Source of the DNA: Actinomycetota bacterium
GTDB lineage: Bacteria; Actinomycetota; Actinomycetes; Nanopelagicales; Nanopelagicaceae
DNA length: 47,987 nt
Assembly: GCA_003151395.1 (NCBI GenBank)
Contig: PLXJ01000050.1
Coordinates: 117,517-165,503, forward strand
Reading direction: 5' to 3'
Positions 17,928 to 26,594 of the stretch are shown here, piece after piece. Under the pieces are notes generated by a model. That model ran no database searches. It was not told the origin of the DNA and worked only from the letters and a program-made list of their open reading frames with translations. Both the position numbers and the translations under genes were made by a program. How positions within the stretch are numbered: position 1 is the first letter of the stretch; each line of letters opens with the position of its first letter.

Positions 17928-17939
17928 AAAGGACTGGAG
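17928..17939 (+). promoter_or_regulatory. Ribosome binding site of panC
   Basis: AAAGGACTGGAG ends 4 nt before the ATG at 17944. This supports that start, although the protein would have an unusually short N-terminus. Confidence 0.55.
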
Positions 17940-17943
17940 CACC

Positions 17944-18696
17944 ATGAACAACTCAATCTCATTTGTGCCAACTATGGGCGCGCTACACGACGGCCATATT
18001 GCCCTGATTGAGCGTGCGTGCGAATTAAGTTCAACGGTTATTGTTTCGATCTTCGTAAACCCTTTGCAATTCGAAAGCCCCGATGACCTCGCTAAATATC
18101 CGCGAGATCTCCTCCGGGATCGCAATATTGCGCTAGGCGCTGGTGCCACAAAAGTTTGGGCTCCGAGCTACGAGGAGATTTATCCCGGCGAGATAACTAA
18201 GCAAAGTTCTGGGCAGTTAGGCACGCTCTTTGAAGGCGCGGAACGTCTTGGGCATTTTGATGGGGTGCTAACCGTCATTAAACGGTTATTCGATCTAGTT
18301 CGGCCAGATTATGCGATTTTCGGTGAAAAGGATTTCCAGCAACTCTTTATCATTAAGAGATGGGTCAGCCAGAATCAGATACCTGTAGAGATTATTGCCG
18401 TGCCGACAATTCGAGATGCTGATGGTGTTGCACTATCGTCTCGAAATTCCAGGCTCTCACCTGCAGAACTGGTCTCCGCCCAAGTTATCAATAAAGCGCT
18501 TCGTTCTAAGAGTAAGGACGAGATGCGAAAGGTATTGGCTAGTGAGCCTAAATTTGAATTGGACTACGCCGAACTCATCGACGAAGAAACTTTTGGGCCT
18601 GTGACCGCAAAGACAAGCCTCTCCCGAGGAATTATTGCGGGTTGGATAAATGGGGTCCGCTTGATCGACAATATGCGAATGGAAGCCGATCAATGA
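17944..18696 (+). CDS. panC: Pantoate-beta-alanine ligase (short N-terminus)
   Basis: This 250-residue protein has FVPTMGALHDGH (HxGH nucleotide motif), SIFVNPLQF, FGEKDFQQL and the KMSKS-like ALSSRNSRL. It joins pantoate and beta-alanine to pantothenate, the precursor for CoaX. The family usually has about 20-25 more residues before the first motif. Here the upstream in-frame codons do not look homologous and a ribosome site supports the short start. panD is not adjacent, as in Streptomyces-type layouts. The stop overlaps the nadB ATG by 4 nt. Confidence 0.92.
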   Translation: MNNSISFVPTMGALHDGHIALIERACELSSTVIVSIFVNPLQFESPDDLAKYPRDLLRDRNIALGAGATKVWAPSYEEIYPGEITKQSSGQLGTLFEGAERLGHFDGVLTVIKRLFDLVRPDYAIFGEKDFQQLFIIKRWVSQNQIPVEIIAVPTIRDADGVALSSRNSRLSPAELVSAQVINKALRSKSKDEMRKVLASEPKFELDYAELIDEETFGPVTAKTSLSRGIIAGWINGVRLIDNMRMEADQ

Positions 18697-20306
18697 AATT
18701 ATTCGCGGGAGTGCCTGGGTGGACATCCCATGCAGATGTCATCGTCATTGGCTCAGGTGTCGCAGGATTAACCACGGCACTAAACGCTCGAGCAGCGAAT
18801 CTCTCTGTTTTGCTGGTCACGAAAGCGCAAATTGATGAGGGATCAACTAAGTGGGCTCAAGGTGGAATAGCCGCGGCTCTTGGTCCAGGTGATACGCCTG
18901 ATGAACATAAAACCGACACGCTGATTGCGGGAGCCGGTCTATGCGATATCGATGCCGTCAATGTTCTAGTGACAGAAGGACCTGAGGCGGTGCGGAAACT
19001 AATAGCACGAGGCGCAGTTTTCGATAAATCAGAGAGCGGAGAAATTGCGCTGACTCGAGAAGGCGGCCATCATCGCAACAGAATTCTGCATGCAGGCGGC
19101 GATGCTACTGGGGCGGAAGTTTCGCGCGCTTTACTGGCTGCTGTGCAGAATGATTCTGGAATTGAAGTCATTGAGCATGCCTTGGTCATTGATGCGTTGC
19201 TCTCTGATTCGGGTCGAGTCTGCGGAGTCACACTTCACGTGATTGGTGCCGGATCAAGTTCCGGCGTTGGTCGTGCGTTAGCTCGTGCAGTGGTCATAGC
19301 AACAGGTGGACTTGGGCAGGTATATTCGCAAACCACTAACCCATCGGTTTCGACAGGCGACGGCGTGGCTCTAGCTTTACGCGCTGGAGCGGCTGTTGCC
19401 GATGTTGAGTTCATTCAATTTCATCCCACGGTATTTTGGCGCGATACCTCCTCAGCCGGCCAACAGCCACTTATTAGTGAAGCAGTACGCGGGGAAGGGG
19501 CGATCTTGCTGAACCATAAGGGTGAACACTTTATGGCCGCCGTTCATCCACAAGCAGATCTTGCACCACGAGATATTGTGGCAAAAGAGATTTTTAATCA
19601 GATGCGCGAAGCTCATGTTCCACACGTCTGGCTTGATGCCACCCAAGTGAAAGATTTTCAAGAGCGCTTCCCAACCATCTACGCCTCGTGCCGGGCCAAT
19701 GGAATTGATCCAGAAAATCAATTGATACCTGTCGCACCCGCATCACATTACGCATCCGGGGGAGTTCTGGTAGATCTCAATGGAGAGAGCACCGTTCCTG
19801 GTTTATATGTCTGCGGTGAAAGTGCTTGTACTGGTGCGCATGGCGCAAATCGTTTGGCTTCCAATTCTTTGCTGGAGGGGTTGGTGTTTGGTGCACGTAT
19901 CTCTGAACACATCTCAAGTCATCTACCTGAACAGGAAGTTCCCACCGATGATTCGGATGAAAAAAGAATTTTGATAGATCCTGCAATACGAATTCCACTT
20001 CAGTTGGCAATGAGTCAAGGCGCTGGCGTTATGCGCTCTGAAAAGAGTCTCCAGATTACTCTCACCACTTTGCAACAATTGGGAGCCAGACACACCCAAC
20101 TTCCAGGCGTTGATGCGTGGGAGGTTTCAAATCTTTACGTGTTAGCGACGGCTATTGTGCGTTCCGCGCTTGAGCGCCAGGAATCCAGAGGTTCGCATTG
20201 GCGAACTGATTATCCGGATACCAACCCGATATGGGAGAAACGAATTCTCCAAAGACTGGATCAGAACGGAACGTGGAGTTCATCTTTGATGGAGGTGGTC
20301 AAGTGA
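18693..20306 (+). CDS. nadB: L-aspartate oxidase
   Basis: This 537-residue flavoprotein begins at the ATG overlapping the panC stop (ATGA). FAD-binding motifs are DVIVIGSGVAGLTTAL at the N-terminus and HGANRLASNSLLEGLVFG near residue 395. The active-site region includes STKWAQGGIAAAL, EGGHHRNRILHAGGDATG and QFHPTVFW. It oxidises L-aspartate to iminoaspartate, the first step of de novo NAD synthesis. NadA, its partner, is not in this window. Confidence 0.95.
   Translation: MKLFAGVPGWTSHADVIVIGSGVAGLTTALNARAANLSVLLVTKAQIDEGSTKWAQGGIAAALGPGDTPDEHKTDTLIAGAGLCDIDAVNVLVTEGPEAVRKLIARGAVFDKSESGEIALTREGGHHRNRILHAGGDATGAEVSRALLAAVQNDSGIEVIEHALVIDALLSDSGRVCGVTLHVIGAGSSSGVGRALARAVVIATGGLGQVYSQTTNPSVSTGDGVALALRAGAAVADVEFIQFHPTVFWRDTSSAGQQPLISEAVRGEGAILLNHKGEHFMAAVHPQADLAPRDIVAKEIFNQMREAHVPHVWLDATQVKDFQERFPTIYASCRANGIDPENQLIPVAPASHYASGGVLVDLNGESTVPGLYVCGESACTGAHGANRLASNSLLEGLVFGARISEHISSHLPEQEVPTDDSDEKRILIDPAIRIPLQLAMSQGAGVMRSEKSLQITLTTLQQLGARHTQLPGVDAWEVSNLYVLATAIVRSALERQESRGSHWRTDYPDTNPIWEKRILQRLDQNGTWSSSLMEVVK
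20291..20298 (+). promoter_or_regulatory. Strong ribosome binding site of nadC inside nadB
   Basis: GGAGGTGG, a near-perfect anti-16S complement, ends 4 nt before the GTG at 20303. It settles the nadC start over longer in-frame options. Confidence 0.75.
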
Positions 20307-21136
20307 CTTATGAGCTTTCAACTCTGATTGCTTTAGCGATAGCCGAAGATTTAGCGGGCGGCGTTGACGTTACCTCTCATGCGACAATCCCCGAGCATCA
20401 AGAAAGCATCGCGCTCTTTGTTACGCGGGCCGCCGGGGTAATTGCTGGAATATCGGCTGCAATTGAAGTCCTTCATTATGTGGGGATTGAAAAAGTAGAA
20501 GCACTTGTTACAGATGGCACCAAAGTTGAAGCCCATACTTTGATTCTCAAAGCCACTGGAAACACGCGTCAAATACTCCTCGCAGAGCGCACCGCACTTA
20601 ATTTTCTTACGCATTTGAGCGGGATTGCTACCGAAACCAGGCGGTGGGTAGATCTAGTTTCGGGGACTAAATGTCTCATCAGAGATACCAGAAAAACAAC
20701 GCCGGGGTGGAGAGCGCTGGAAAAGGCTGCGGTGCGCGCCGGGGGTGGCACTAACCATCGACTATCACTTTCCGATGCCGCCCTAATAAAAGATAATCAC
20801 ATTGTGGCAGCCGGCGGCGTTCTCGAAGCTTTTGATTTTGTTCGAAAGTATGACCCGGATATTTCGGTTGAAGTAGAGGTAGATACCCTGGATCAATTGC
20901 ATGTAATTCTTGCCGCAAAACCAGATTTAATTTTGCTCGATAACATGTCACCAGCGCTGTGCATAGAGGCTGTTGCACTGGCGGCTGGCCAGGTTAAATT
21001 GGAAGCGTCTGGCGGAATAACATTTGCCAACGCATTGGAGTACGCCGAAACCGGCGTTGATTATCTAGCAGTTGGTGCGTTAACGCATTCGGCAAAATCG
21101 CTTGATATTGGTCTTGACTTAATGATGGGAATCTAA
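20303..21136 (+). CDS. nadC: Nicotinate-nucleotide pyrophosphorylase (carboxylating)
   Basis: From the GTG at 20303 the protein has 277 residues and overlaps nadB by 4 nt. Signature sequences are AEDLAGGVDVTSHATIP, AERTALNFLTHLSGIAT, IRDTRKTTPGWRALEKAAVRAGGG and LSDAALIKDNH. Near the end are LILLDNMSP and EASGGI. It converts quinolinate and PRPP to nicotinate mononucleotide, following NadB/NadA. The stop is immediately followed by the coaX ATG. Confidence 0.95.
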   Translation: MTYELSTLIALAIAEDLAGGVDVTSHATIPEHQESIALFVTRAAGVIAGISAAIEVLHYVGIEKVEALVTDGTKVEAHTLILKATGNTRQILLAERTALNFLTHLSGIATETRRWVDLVSGTKCLIRDTRKTTPGWRALEKAAVRAGGGTNHRLSLSDAALIKDNHIVAAGGVLEAFDFVRKYDPDISVEVEVDTLDQLHVILAAKPDLILLDNMSPALCIEAVALAAGQVKLEASGGITFANALEYAETGVDYLAVGALTHSAKSLDIGLDLMMGI

Positions 21137-21952
21137 ATGCTGCTCACAATTGACGTCGGAAATACAAATACCGTGCTGGGAGCTTTTGATGGAGATCAGT
21201 TAATTAGATCTTGGCGTGTAAAAACCGATCCACGTGACACCGCGGATGAGCTTTGGTTGCAATATCACGCATTACTTTCTGGAATTGCGATTGGTGGTCT
21301 ATCAATTTGTTCAACCGTTCCAGCATCTTTACGTGAAATCCGAAATATGGTTCTTCGATATTTCAGTGACATTCCAGTCACTATCGTAGAACCGGGTATC
21401 AAAACTGGGGTTCCACTCCTTGTTGATAATCCCAAAGAGATCGGAGCTGATCGAATTGTTAATACCCTGGCGGCGCACACCCTTTATGGTTCTGATGGTC
21501 CGTGCATTGTCGTGGACTTCGGTACCTCAACAAATTTCGATGTCGTTTCTCCAAAAGGAGAATTTCTTGGTGGCGCGTTAGCTCCAGGCATTGAAATTTC
21601 AGTCGATGCGCTGGCTGCTCGAGCCGCGCAGTTACGTAAGGTAGAACTGATCAAACCTAAGTCAGTAATAGGCAAGAACACCGTGGAAGCGCTGCAATCG
21701 GGGACTATCTATGGCTTTGCGGGCCAGGTAGATGGCTTGGTCACTCGGATTATTGAGGAACTTGAACTTCTATACCCTTCGGCCGGACAAACCACCGTTA
21801 TCGCAACTGGAGGATTGGCTCCGCTTGTTATTGGAATTAGCGAAACCATAGATACTTATGAACCCGATTTAACTTTGCTTGGTCTATCGATGGTTTTCAA
21901 CCGCAATTCAGGGACTACTGGGGCGGCTGAGCCGACCGAGCGCAAAAACTAG
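21137..21952 (+). CDS. coaX: Type III pantothenate kinase
   Basis: This 271-residue ASKHA-fold kinase begins with LLTIDVGNTNTVLGAF (phosphate 1 motif). DNPKEIGADRIVNTLAAH and VVDFGTSTNFDVVS (phosphate 2) follow. Near the C-terminus is an adenosine motif, VIATGGLAPL. It phosphorylates pantothenate, the product of PanC, and needs a monovalent cation in characterised members. It abuts nadC with no spacer. Confidence 0.95.
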   Translation: MLLTIDVGNTNTVLGAFDGDQLIRSWRVKTDPRDTADELWLQYHALLSGIAIGGLSICSTVPASLREIRNMVLRYFSDIPVTIVEPGIKTGVPLLVDNPKEIGADRIVNTLAAHTLYGSDGPCIVVDFGTSTNFDVVSPKGEFLGGALAPGIEISVDALAARAAQLRKVELIKPKSVIGKNTVEALQSGTIYGFAGQVDGLVTRIIEELELLYPSAGQTTVIATGGLAPLVIGISETIDTYEPDLTLLGLSMVFNRNSGTTGAAEPTERKN

Positions 21953-21957
21953 CACGA

Positions 21958-21963
21958 TAGACT
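21958..21963 (+). promoter_or_regulatory. Putative leaderless -10 element (TAGACT) of lysS
   Basis: TAGACT ends 9 nt before the ATG at 21973, within the 20-nt gap after coaX. No ribosome site is seen in the intervening sequence. Confidence 0.4.
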
Positions 21964-21972
21964 TCCCCGATT

Positions 21973-23475
21973 ATGAGCGAGCTGATAAACGAAGATGACC
22001 TCCCGGAGCAATTGCGCATTCGCCGTGAAAAGCGGACGGCCATTCTGGCTCGTGGCGCTGAGGTTTACCCGGTAGCAGTACCTCGGACGGCATCCCTCAA
22101 AGAGATTCGCGCAAGATACGCTGAACTAGAAATAGATGTAGCCACTGGAATTCAGGAAAGTCTTGTTGGTCGAGTCATTTTTAAGCGAGATACCGGCAAA
22201 CTCTGCTTCGCAAAGATTCGCGAAGGCGATGGGACGGAATTGCAGGCAATGTTCTCGCTGGACAAAATCGGCTCTGAAATATTGGAACAGTGGAAGAGCG
22301 ATATCGACATTGGTGACATAGTCAGTGTCACTGGGGAAATCATCACATCCAAGCGCGGCGAACTCTCAATTCTTGCCAACTCCTATCAATTAGCGGCGAA
22401 ATCGCTACGCCCCCTCCCAGTCGAACATAAGCCGCTCTCCGAAGAGACGCGGGTCCGAATGCGGTATGTAGATCTGATTGTCAGACCAGAAGCTCGGTTC
22501 AACGCTCGTTTGCGCCCCCAAGTTATGAAATCTCTCCGTGGATCATTTAGTTCGCGTGATTTTATAGAAGTCGAAACTCCAATGCTTCAAGTTATGCATG
22601 GCGGGGCAACGGCAAGGCCATTTAAGACGCATAGCAACGCCTACGACATGGAGTTATTTTTACGGATTGCACCGGAACTCTTCTTAAAGCGTTGCGTCGT
22701 GGGAGGTCTCGAACGAGTCTTTGAAATTAATCGAAACTTTCGCAATGAAGGCGCGGATTCCAGTCATTCTCCAGAATTTGCAATGATCGAGGCTTATCAG
22801 GCCTATGGTGACTGGGATTCGATCGCGGATTTAACACGCGATTTGATTCAGGAGGCCGCCATGGCCGTGGCCGGTTCTCACGTAGTCACCCATCATGATG
22901 GCCGCCAGTTAGATCTGGGCGGAAACTGGCGGAGTGAAAATCTATTTGATTTGATTTCGGAAGGTGTTGGTGATGTTGTAACCGCCCAGTCCACTTTAGA
23001 ACAATTAAAAGTAATTGCGACAAAGCTTGGAATAAAAGTTGATCCAAAGTGGGTAACAGGAAAATTAGCTGAAGAGATATTTGAGCATGTGACCGAGGGA
23101 CAACTAGGTGGTCCGATTTTTGTTAGGGGATATCCAGTGGATACCTCTCCACTCGTTCGGGCACACCGCCAGACTCCAGGTCTCGTTGAAAAATGGGATC
23201 TCTATATTGATGGTTTCGAACTGGCGACGGGTTATTCAGAACTGATCGATCCGGTCATTCAGCGAAACCGATTAGTCGAGCAAGCCGCACTCGGCGCGAA
23301 AGGCGATGTCGAGGCAATGCACTTGGATGAAGATTTCTTACGCGCCATGGAGTACGGAGTCCCGCCTATGGGTGGAATGGGAATGGGCCTGGATCGCCTC
23401 TTGATGGCACTGACCGGACTTGGCATTCGCGAAACAATATTGTTCCCTCTCGTGAAGCCAGAGGCCAACGATTGA
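21973..23475 (+). CDS. lysS: Lysyl-tRNA synthetase (class II)
   Basis: This 500-residue protein has an N-terminal OB-fold anticodon-binding domain (about residues 60-160, with SLVGRVIFKRDTGKLCFAKI). A class II catalytic core follows: motif 2 FEINRNFRNEGADSSHSPEF and motif 3 GMGMGLDRLLMALTG. It charges tRNA-Lys. It has no membrane domain, so it is separate from the LPG-synthase-like protein at 1626-3293. The stop overlaps the next gene (TTGA). Confidence 0.95.
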   Translation: MSELINEDDLPEQLRIRREKRTAILARGAEVYPVAVPRTASLKEIRARYAELEIDVATGIQESLVGRVIFKRDTGKLCFAKIREGDGTELQAMFSLDKIGSEILEQWKSDIDIGDIVSVTGEIITSKRGELSILANSYQLAAKSLRPLPVEHKPLSEETRVRMRYVDLIVRPEARFNARLRPQVMKSLRGSFSSRDFIEVETPMLQVMHGGATARPFKTHSNAYDMELFLRIAPELFLKRCVVGGLERVFEINRNFRNEGADSSHSPEFAMIEAYQAYGDWDSIADLTRDLIQEAAMAVAGSHVVTHHDGRQLDLGGNWRSENLFDLISEGVGDVVTAQSTLEQLKVIATKLGIKVDPKWVTGKLAEEIFEHVTEGQLGGPIFVRGYPVDTSPLVRAHRQTPGLVEKWDLYIDGFELATGYSELIDPVIQRNRLVEQAALGAKGDVEAMHLDEDFLRAMEYGVPPMGGMGMGLDRLLMALTGLGIRETILFPLVKPEAND

Positions 23476-23975
23476 GTAATAGCTTTGTAATTCGGCCGGC
23501 TCGCACCTCAGATATCAAGGCGATTCGATCAATCATAGACACGTATGTTTTAGGTCGCCGGCTTTTGGCTAAAGAAACGGTGACCCTCTATGAAACGGTT
23601 CAAGAGTTCACCGTCGCCGAATTTGAGGGTGAAATAGTGGGTTGCGGAGCGCTCCACGTCCTCTGGGAAGATCTCGCTGAGGTACGCACCGTTGCCGTCT
23701 TAGAAAAAATGCGGGGGATGGGCGTTGGAAATGCCCTTATCGACAATATTGTCGGTCGCGCTAAAACCATTGGCGTGAAGCGGATTTTCTGTCTCACTTT
23801 TGAGGTTGGATTCTTTGGTCGAAATGGCTTTGAAGTCATCGAGGGCACCCCAGTTGAACCAGAGGTTTATCAGCAGTTACTGCGTTCTTACGACGAAGGT
23901 GTCGCCGAATTCTTGGAACTTGAGCGAGTGAAGCCCAATACCCTTGGCAATACGAGGATGCTCCGCATCCTCTGA
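23472..23975 (+). CDS. argA: Short GNAT-type N-acetylglutamate synthase
   Basis: This 167-residue protein starts with TTG overlapping the lysS stop by 4 nt. It is a single GNAT domain. VRTVAVLEKMRGMGVGNALIDNIV contains the acetyl-CoA pyrophosphate loop RGMGVG, and LTFEVGFFGRNGFEVIEGTPVEPEVYQQLLRSYDEGVAEFLEL matches the short actinobacterial ArgA (Rv2747-like) ending. It would acetylate glutamate to start arginine synthesis. It occupies the lysS-clpC interval where many actinobacteria have lsr2. Its last codons lie within the first of two tandem palindromic repeats. Confidence 0.8.
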   Translation: MSNSFVIRPARTSDIKAIRSIIDTYVLGRRLLAKETVTLYETVQEFTVAEFEGEIVGCGALHVLWEDLAEVRTVAVLEKMRGMGVGNALIDNIVGRAKTIGVKRIFCLTFEVGFFGRNGFEVIEGTPVEPEVYQQLLRSYDEGVAEFLELERVKPNTLGNTRMLRIL

Positions 23976-24007
23976 AACGGGGAATACCAGGATGCTCCGC
24001 ATCCTCT
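23949..24007. repeat. Two tandem 25-bp palindromic repeats after argA
   Basis: Copies lie at 23949-23973 and 23983-24007, identical except for one base (G or C at position 6), and are separated by 9 nt. Each contains the inverted repeat AGGATGC-TCC-GCATCCT; the first has a one-pair longer stem (GAGGATGC/GCATCCTC). The first copy encodes the argA C-terminus and stop. The arms could form hairpins in RNA and act as a weak terminator or stability element before clpC. No T-run follows, so a classical terminator is doubtful. Confidence 0.8.
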
Positions 24008-24053
24008 AAGCAAGCTATACGGGGCATAAATCTCACCCAAACCTTGTTACAGG

Positions 24054-24059
24054 TAGGCT
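24054..24059 (+). promoter_or_regulatory. Putative -10 element (TAGGCT) of clpC
   Basis: TAGGCT lies 30 nt upstream of the clpC ATG, which in addition has a purine-rich site AGAAAGAGG (24076-24084). This gene would therefore have a leader, unlike the leaderless candidates. No ClgR-type palindrome was recognised. Confidence 0.4.
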
Positions 24060-24089
24060 ATTCCTAAGCAAGTAGAAAGAGGTGCCCCC

Positions 24090-26594
24090 ATGTTTGAGCG
24101 CTTTACAGATAGAGCTCGCCGCGTTGTAGTACTCGCGCAAGAAGAAGCTCGCATGCTCAACCACAATTACATCGGCACCGAGCACATCCTCTTGGGCCTG
24201 ATTCATGAAGGTGAGGGAGTAGCCGCCAAGGCGCTTGAAGCCCTTGGCATCTCCCTCGAAGCCGTGCGCTCGCAGGTCGAAGAAATCATCGGTCAGGGTC
24301 AGCAAGCCCCGTCTGGCCATATTCCGTTTACCCCGCGTGCCAAGAAGGTTCTTGAACTTTCACTCCGTGAGGCGCTTCAACTTGGTCATAACTACATCGG
24401 TACGGAGCACATACTTTTAGGTCTCATCCGCGAAGGCGAAGGGGTTGCCGCACAAGTTCTTGTAAAACTCGGCGCAGATCTCAACCGCGTTCGTCAGCAA
24501 GTTATTCAACTACTCTCTGGATATCAAGGTAAGGAAGCGGCTGTGCAGAGCGGTCCGCAAGAGGGCACTCCAACGACTTCTTTGGTTCTTGATCAATTTG
24601 GACGCAACCTCACTCAAGCCGCTCGTGAAGGAAAACTTGATCCGGTTATAGGCCGCGAAAAAGAGATCGAGCGCGTGATGCAAGTTTTGTCCCGTCGTAC
24701 CAAGAACAATCCCGTTCTTATTGGTGAGCCGGGCGTTGGAAAGACAGCAATAGTCGAAGGACTGGCTCAAGCGATCGTTAAGGGAGATATTCCTGAAACT
24801 CTTCGTGACAAGCAACTATATTCGCTCGATCTTGGAGCACTCGTTGCCGGTAGTCGCTATCGCGGAGATTTTGAAGAACGGCTCAAGAAGGTACTCAAAG
24901 AGATTCGAACTCGTGGCGACATCGTATTGTTTATCGACGAGATTCATACCCTTGTTGGTGCTGGAGCTGCAGAAGGTGCAATTGACGCTGCAAGCATCTT
25001 GAAGCCAATGCTTGCGCGTGGTGAGTTGCAGACAATTGGCGCAACAACGCTAGATGAGTATCGCAAGCACCTCGAAAAGGATGCTGCGCTAGAGCGCCGC
25101 TTCCAACCAATCCAGGTTGCAGAACCAACACTGAGCCACACCATCGAAATTCTCAAGGGACTTCGAGATCGCTACGAAACCCACCACAAAGTTTCGATCT
25201 CTGACGCTGCACTTGTTTCTGCGGCAACTCTTGCAGATCGCTACATCTCTGATCGCTTCTTGCCAGATAAGGCAATCGATCTCATCGATGAGGCTGGCTC
25301 CAGGCTTCGTATTCGTCGTATGACCGCGCCACCAGAGCTTCGCGAATTTGACGAGAAGATCGCCCGCGCGCGAAAAGATAAAGAGTCGGCAATCGATGCT
25401 CAAGATTTTGAGAAAGCGGCCTCATTCCGCGATAAAGAGAAAACCTTGCTCGCAGAAAAGGTAGAGCGCGAAAAGACGTGGAAGGCCGGCGATCTAGATA
25501 TCGTTGCCGAAGTTGATGAAGAGTTAATTGCAGAAGTACTCTCTCATTCGACCGGAATCCCGGTCTTTAAATTGACCGAGGAAGAGACTGCCAGACTGCT
25601 TCGCATGGAAGATGAGTTGCACCGTCGCGTTATTGGGCAAGATCAAGCTATCCGTGCGCTTTCACAAGCAATTAGGCGTACTCGTGCAGGATTGAAGGAC
25701 CCAAAGCGTCCCGGTGGTTCCTTTATCTTTGCCGGTCCATCTGGAGTCGGAAAGACCGAGCTATCTCGTACACTCGCCGCGTTTTTATTTGGCGATCAAG
25801 ATGCCTTGATTCAACTTGATATGTCCGAATATTCCGAGAAGCACACCGCATCTAGACTTTTTGGTGCGCCTCCGGGCTATGTTGGGTATGACGAAGGCGG
25901 GCAATTGACCGAGAAGGTGCGTCGGAAGCCTTTCTCCGTTGTTCTCTTCGACGAAATCGAAAAGGCACACCCAGATATCTTTAACGCGCTCCTTCAGGTT
26001 CTAGAAGATGGACGTCTTACTGATGCACAAGGTCGTGTTGTAGATTTCAAGAACACCGTGATCATCATGACAACCAATCTTGGTACTCGTGACATCTCCA
26101 AGACTCTAGGTCTTGGCTTCCATAACTCTGATGACGTTCTGGGTAACTACGAGCGGATGAAGGCAAAGGTGAGCGATGAACTCAAGACCCACTTCCGTCC
26201 CGAGTTCTTAAACCGCATAGACGACATCATTGTGTTCCATCAGTTGTCAGAGGAAGAAATCATTCAGATCGTTGATCTGATGATTGCTAATCTTGACGAG
26301 CGTTTGCGCGCAAAGGATATGGGCATCGAACTGACAGCTCCTGCGAAGGCGTTGCTTGCCAAGCGTGGATATGACCCTGTCTTAGGTGCACGCCCACTTC
26401 GTCGCACAATTCAGCGCGAGATCGAAGATGTCCTATCTGAGAAGATTCTCTTTGGCGATGTTAAGCCTGGAGAGATTACATTGGTAGATGTTGCCACGGT
26501 AGATGAGAAGGAAGTCTTCACCTTTACCGGTGTAGTTAAATCCACCATGCCAGATACGCCGGGGGATCTAGAGAGCGCTCCCAGCACTAACTAA
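24090..26594 (+). CDS. clpC: ATP-dependent Clp protease ATP-binding subunit ClpC
   Basis: This 834-residue Hsp100 protein has two N-terminal Clp repeats ([15 protein letters not shown] and [15 protein letters not shown]). The first AAA domain has Walker A GEPGVGKT and Walker [10 protein letters not shown] middle UVR-like coiled region is near residues 420-460. The second AAA domain has GPSGVGKT and [13 protein letters not shown]. It unfolds substrates for ClpP in the cytoplasm. The GYVG pore loop is in [12 protein letters not shown]. The stop overlaps mutY by 4 bp in convergent orientation. Confidence 0.97.
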   Translation: MFERFTDRARRVVVLAQEEARMLNHNYIGTEHILLGLIHEGEGVAAKALEALGISLEAVRSQVEEIIGQGQQAPSGHIPFTPRAKKVLELSLREALQLGHNYIGTEHILLGLIREGEGVAAQVLVKLGADLNRVRQQVIQLLSGYQGKEAAVQSGPQEGTPTTSLVLDQFGRNLTQAAREGKLDPVIGREKEIERVMQVLSRRTKNNPVLIGEPGVGKTAIVEGLAQAIVKGDIPETLRDKQLYSLDLGALVAGSRYRGDFEERLKKVLKEIRTRGDIVLFIDEIHTLVGAGAAEGAIDAASILKPMLARGELQTIGATTLDEYRKHLEKDAALERRFQPIQVAEPTLSHTIEILKGLRDRYETHHKVSISDAALVSAATLADRYISDRFLPDKAIDLIDEAGSRLRIRRMTAPPELREFDEKIARARKDKESAIDAQDFEKAASFRDKEKTLLAEKVEREKTWKAGDLDIVAEVDEELIAEVLSHSTGIPVFKLTEEETARLLRMEDELHRRVIGQDQAIRALSQAIRRTRAGLKDPKRPGGSFIFAGPSGVGKTELSRTLAAFLFGDQDALIQLDMSEYSEKHTASRLFGAPPGYVGYDEGGQLTEKVRRKPFSVVLFDEIEKAHPDIFNALLQVLEDGRLTDAQGRVVDFKNTVIIMTTNLGTRDISKTLGLGFHNSDDVLGNYERMKAKVSDELKTHFRPEFLNRIDDIIVFHQLSEEEIIQIVDLMIANLDERLRAKDMGIELTAPAKALLAKRGYDPVLGARPLRRTIQREIEDVLSEKILFGDVKPGEITLVDVATVDEKEVFTFTGVVKSTMPDTPGDLESAPSTN

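Noticed and set aside
17902-18696. Missing panD as an oddity
   Set aside because: Streptomyces-type genomes also have panC-nadB-nadC-coaX without panD, so its absence here is ordinary.
23949-24007. Possible CRISPR-like repeat pair
   Set aside because: Only two copies with a 9-nt separator, palindromic and partly coding, and no cas genes nearby.
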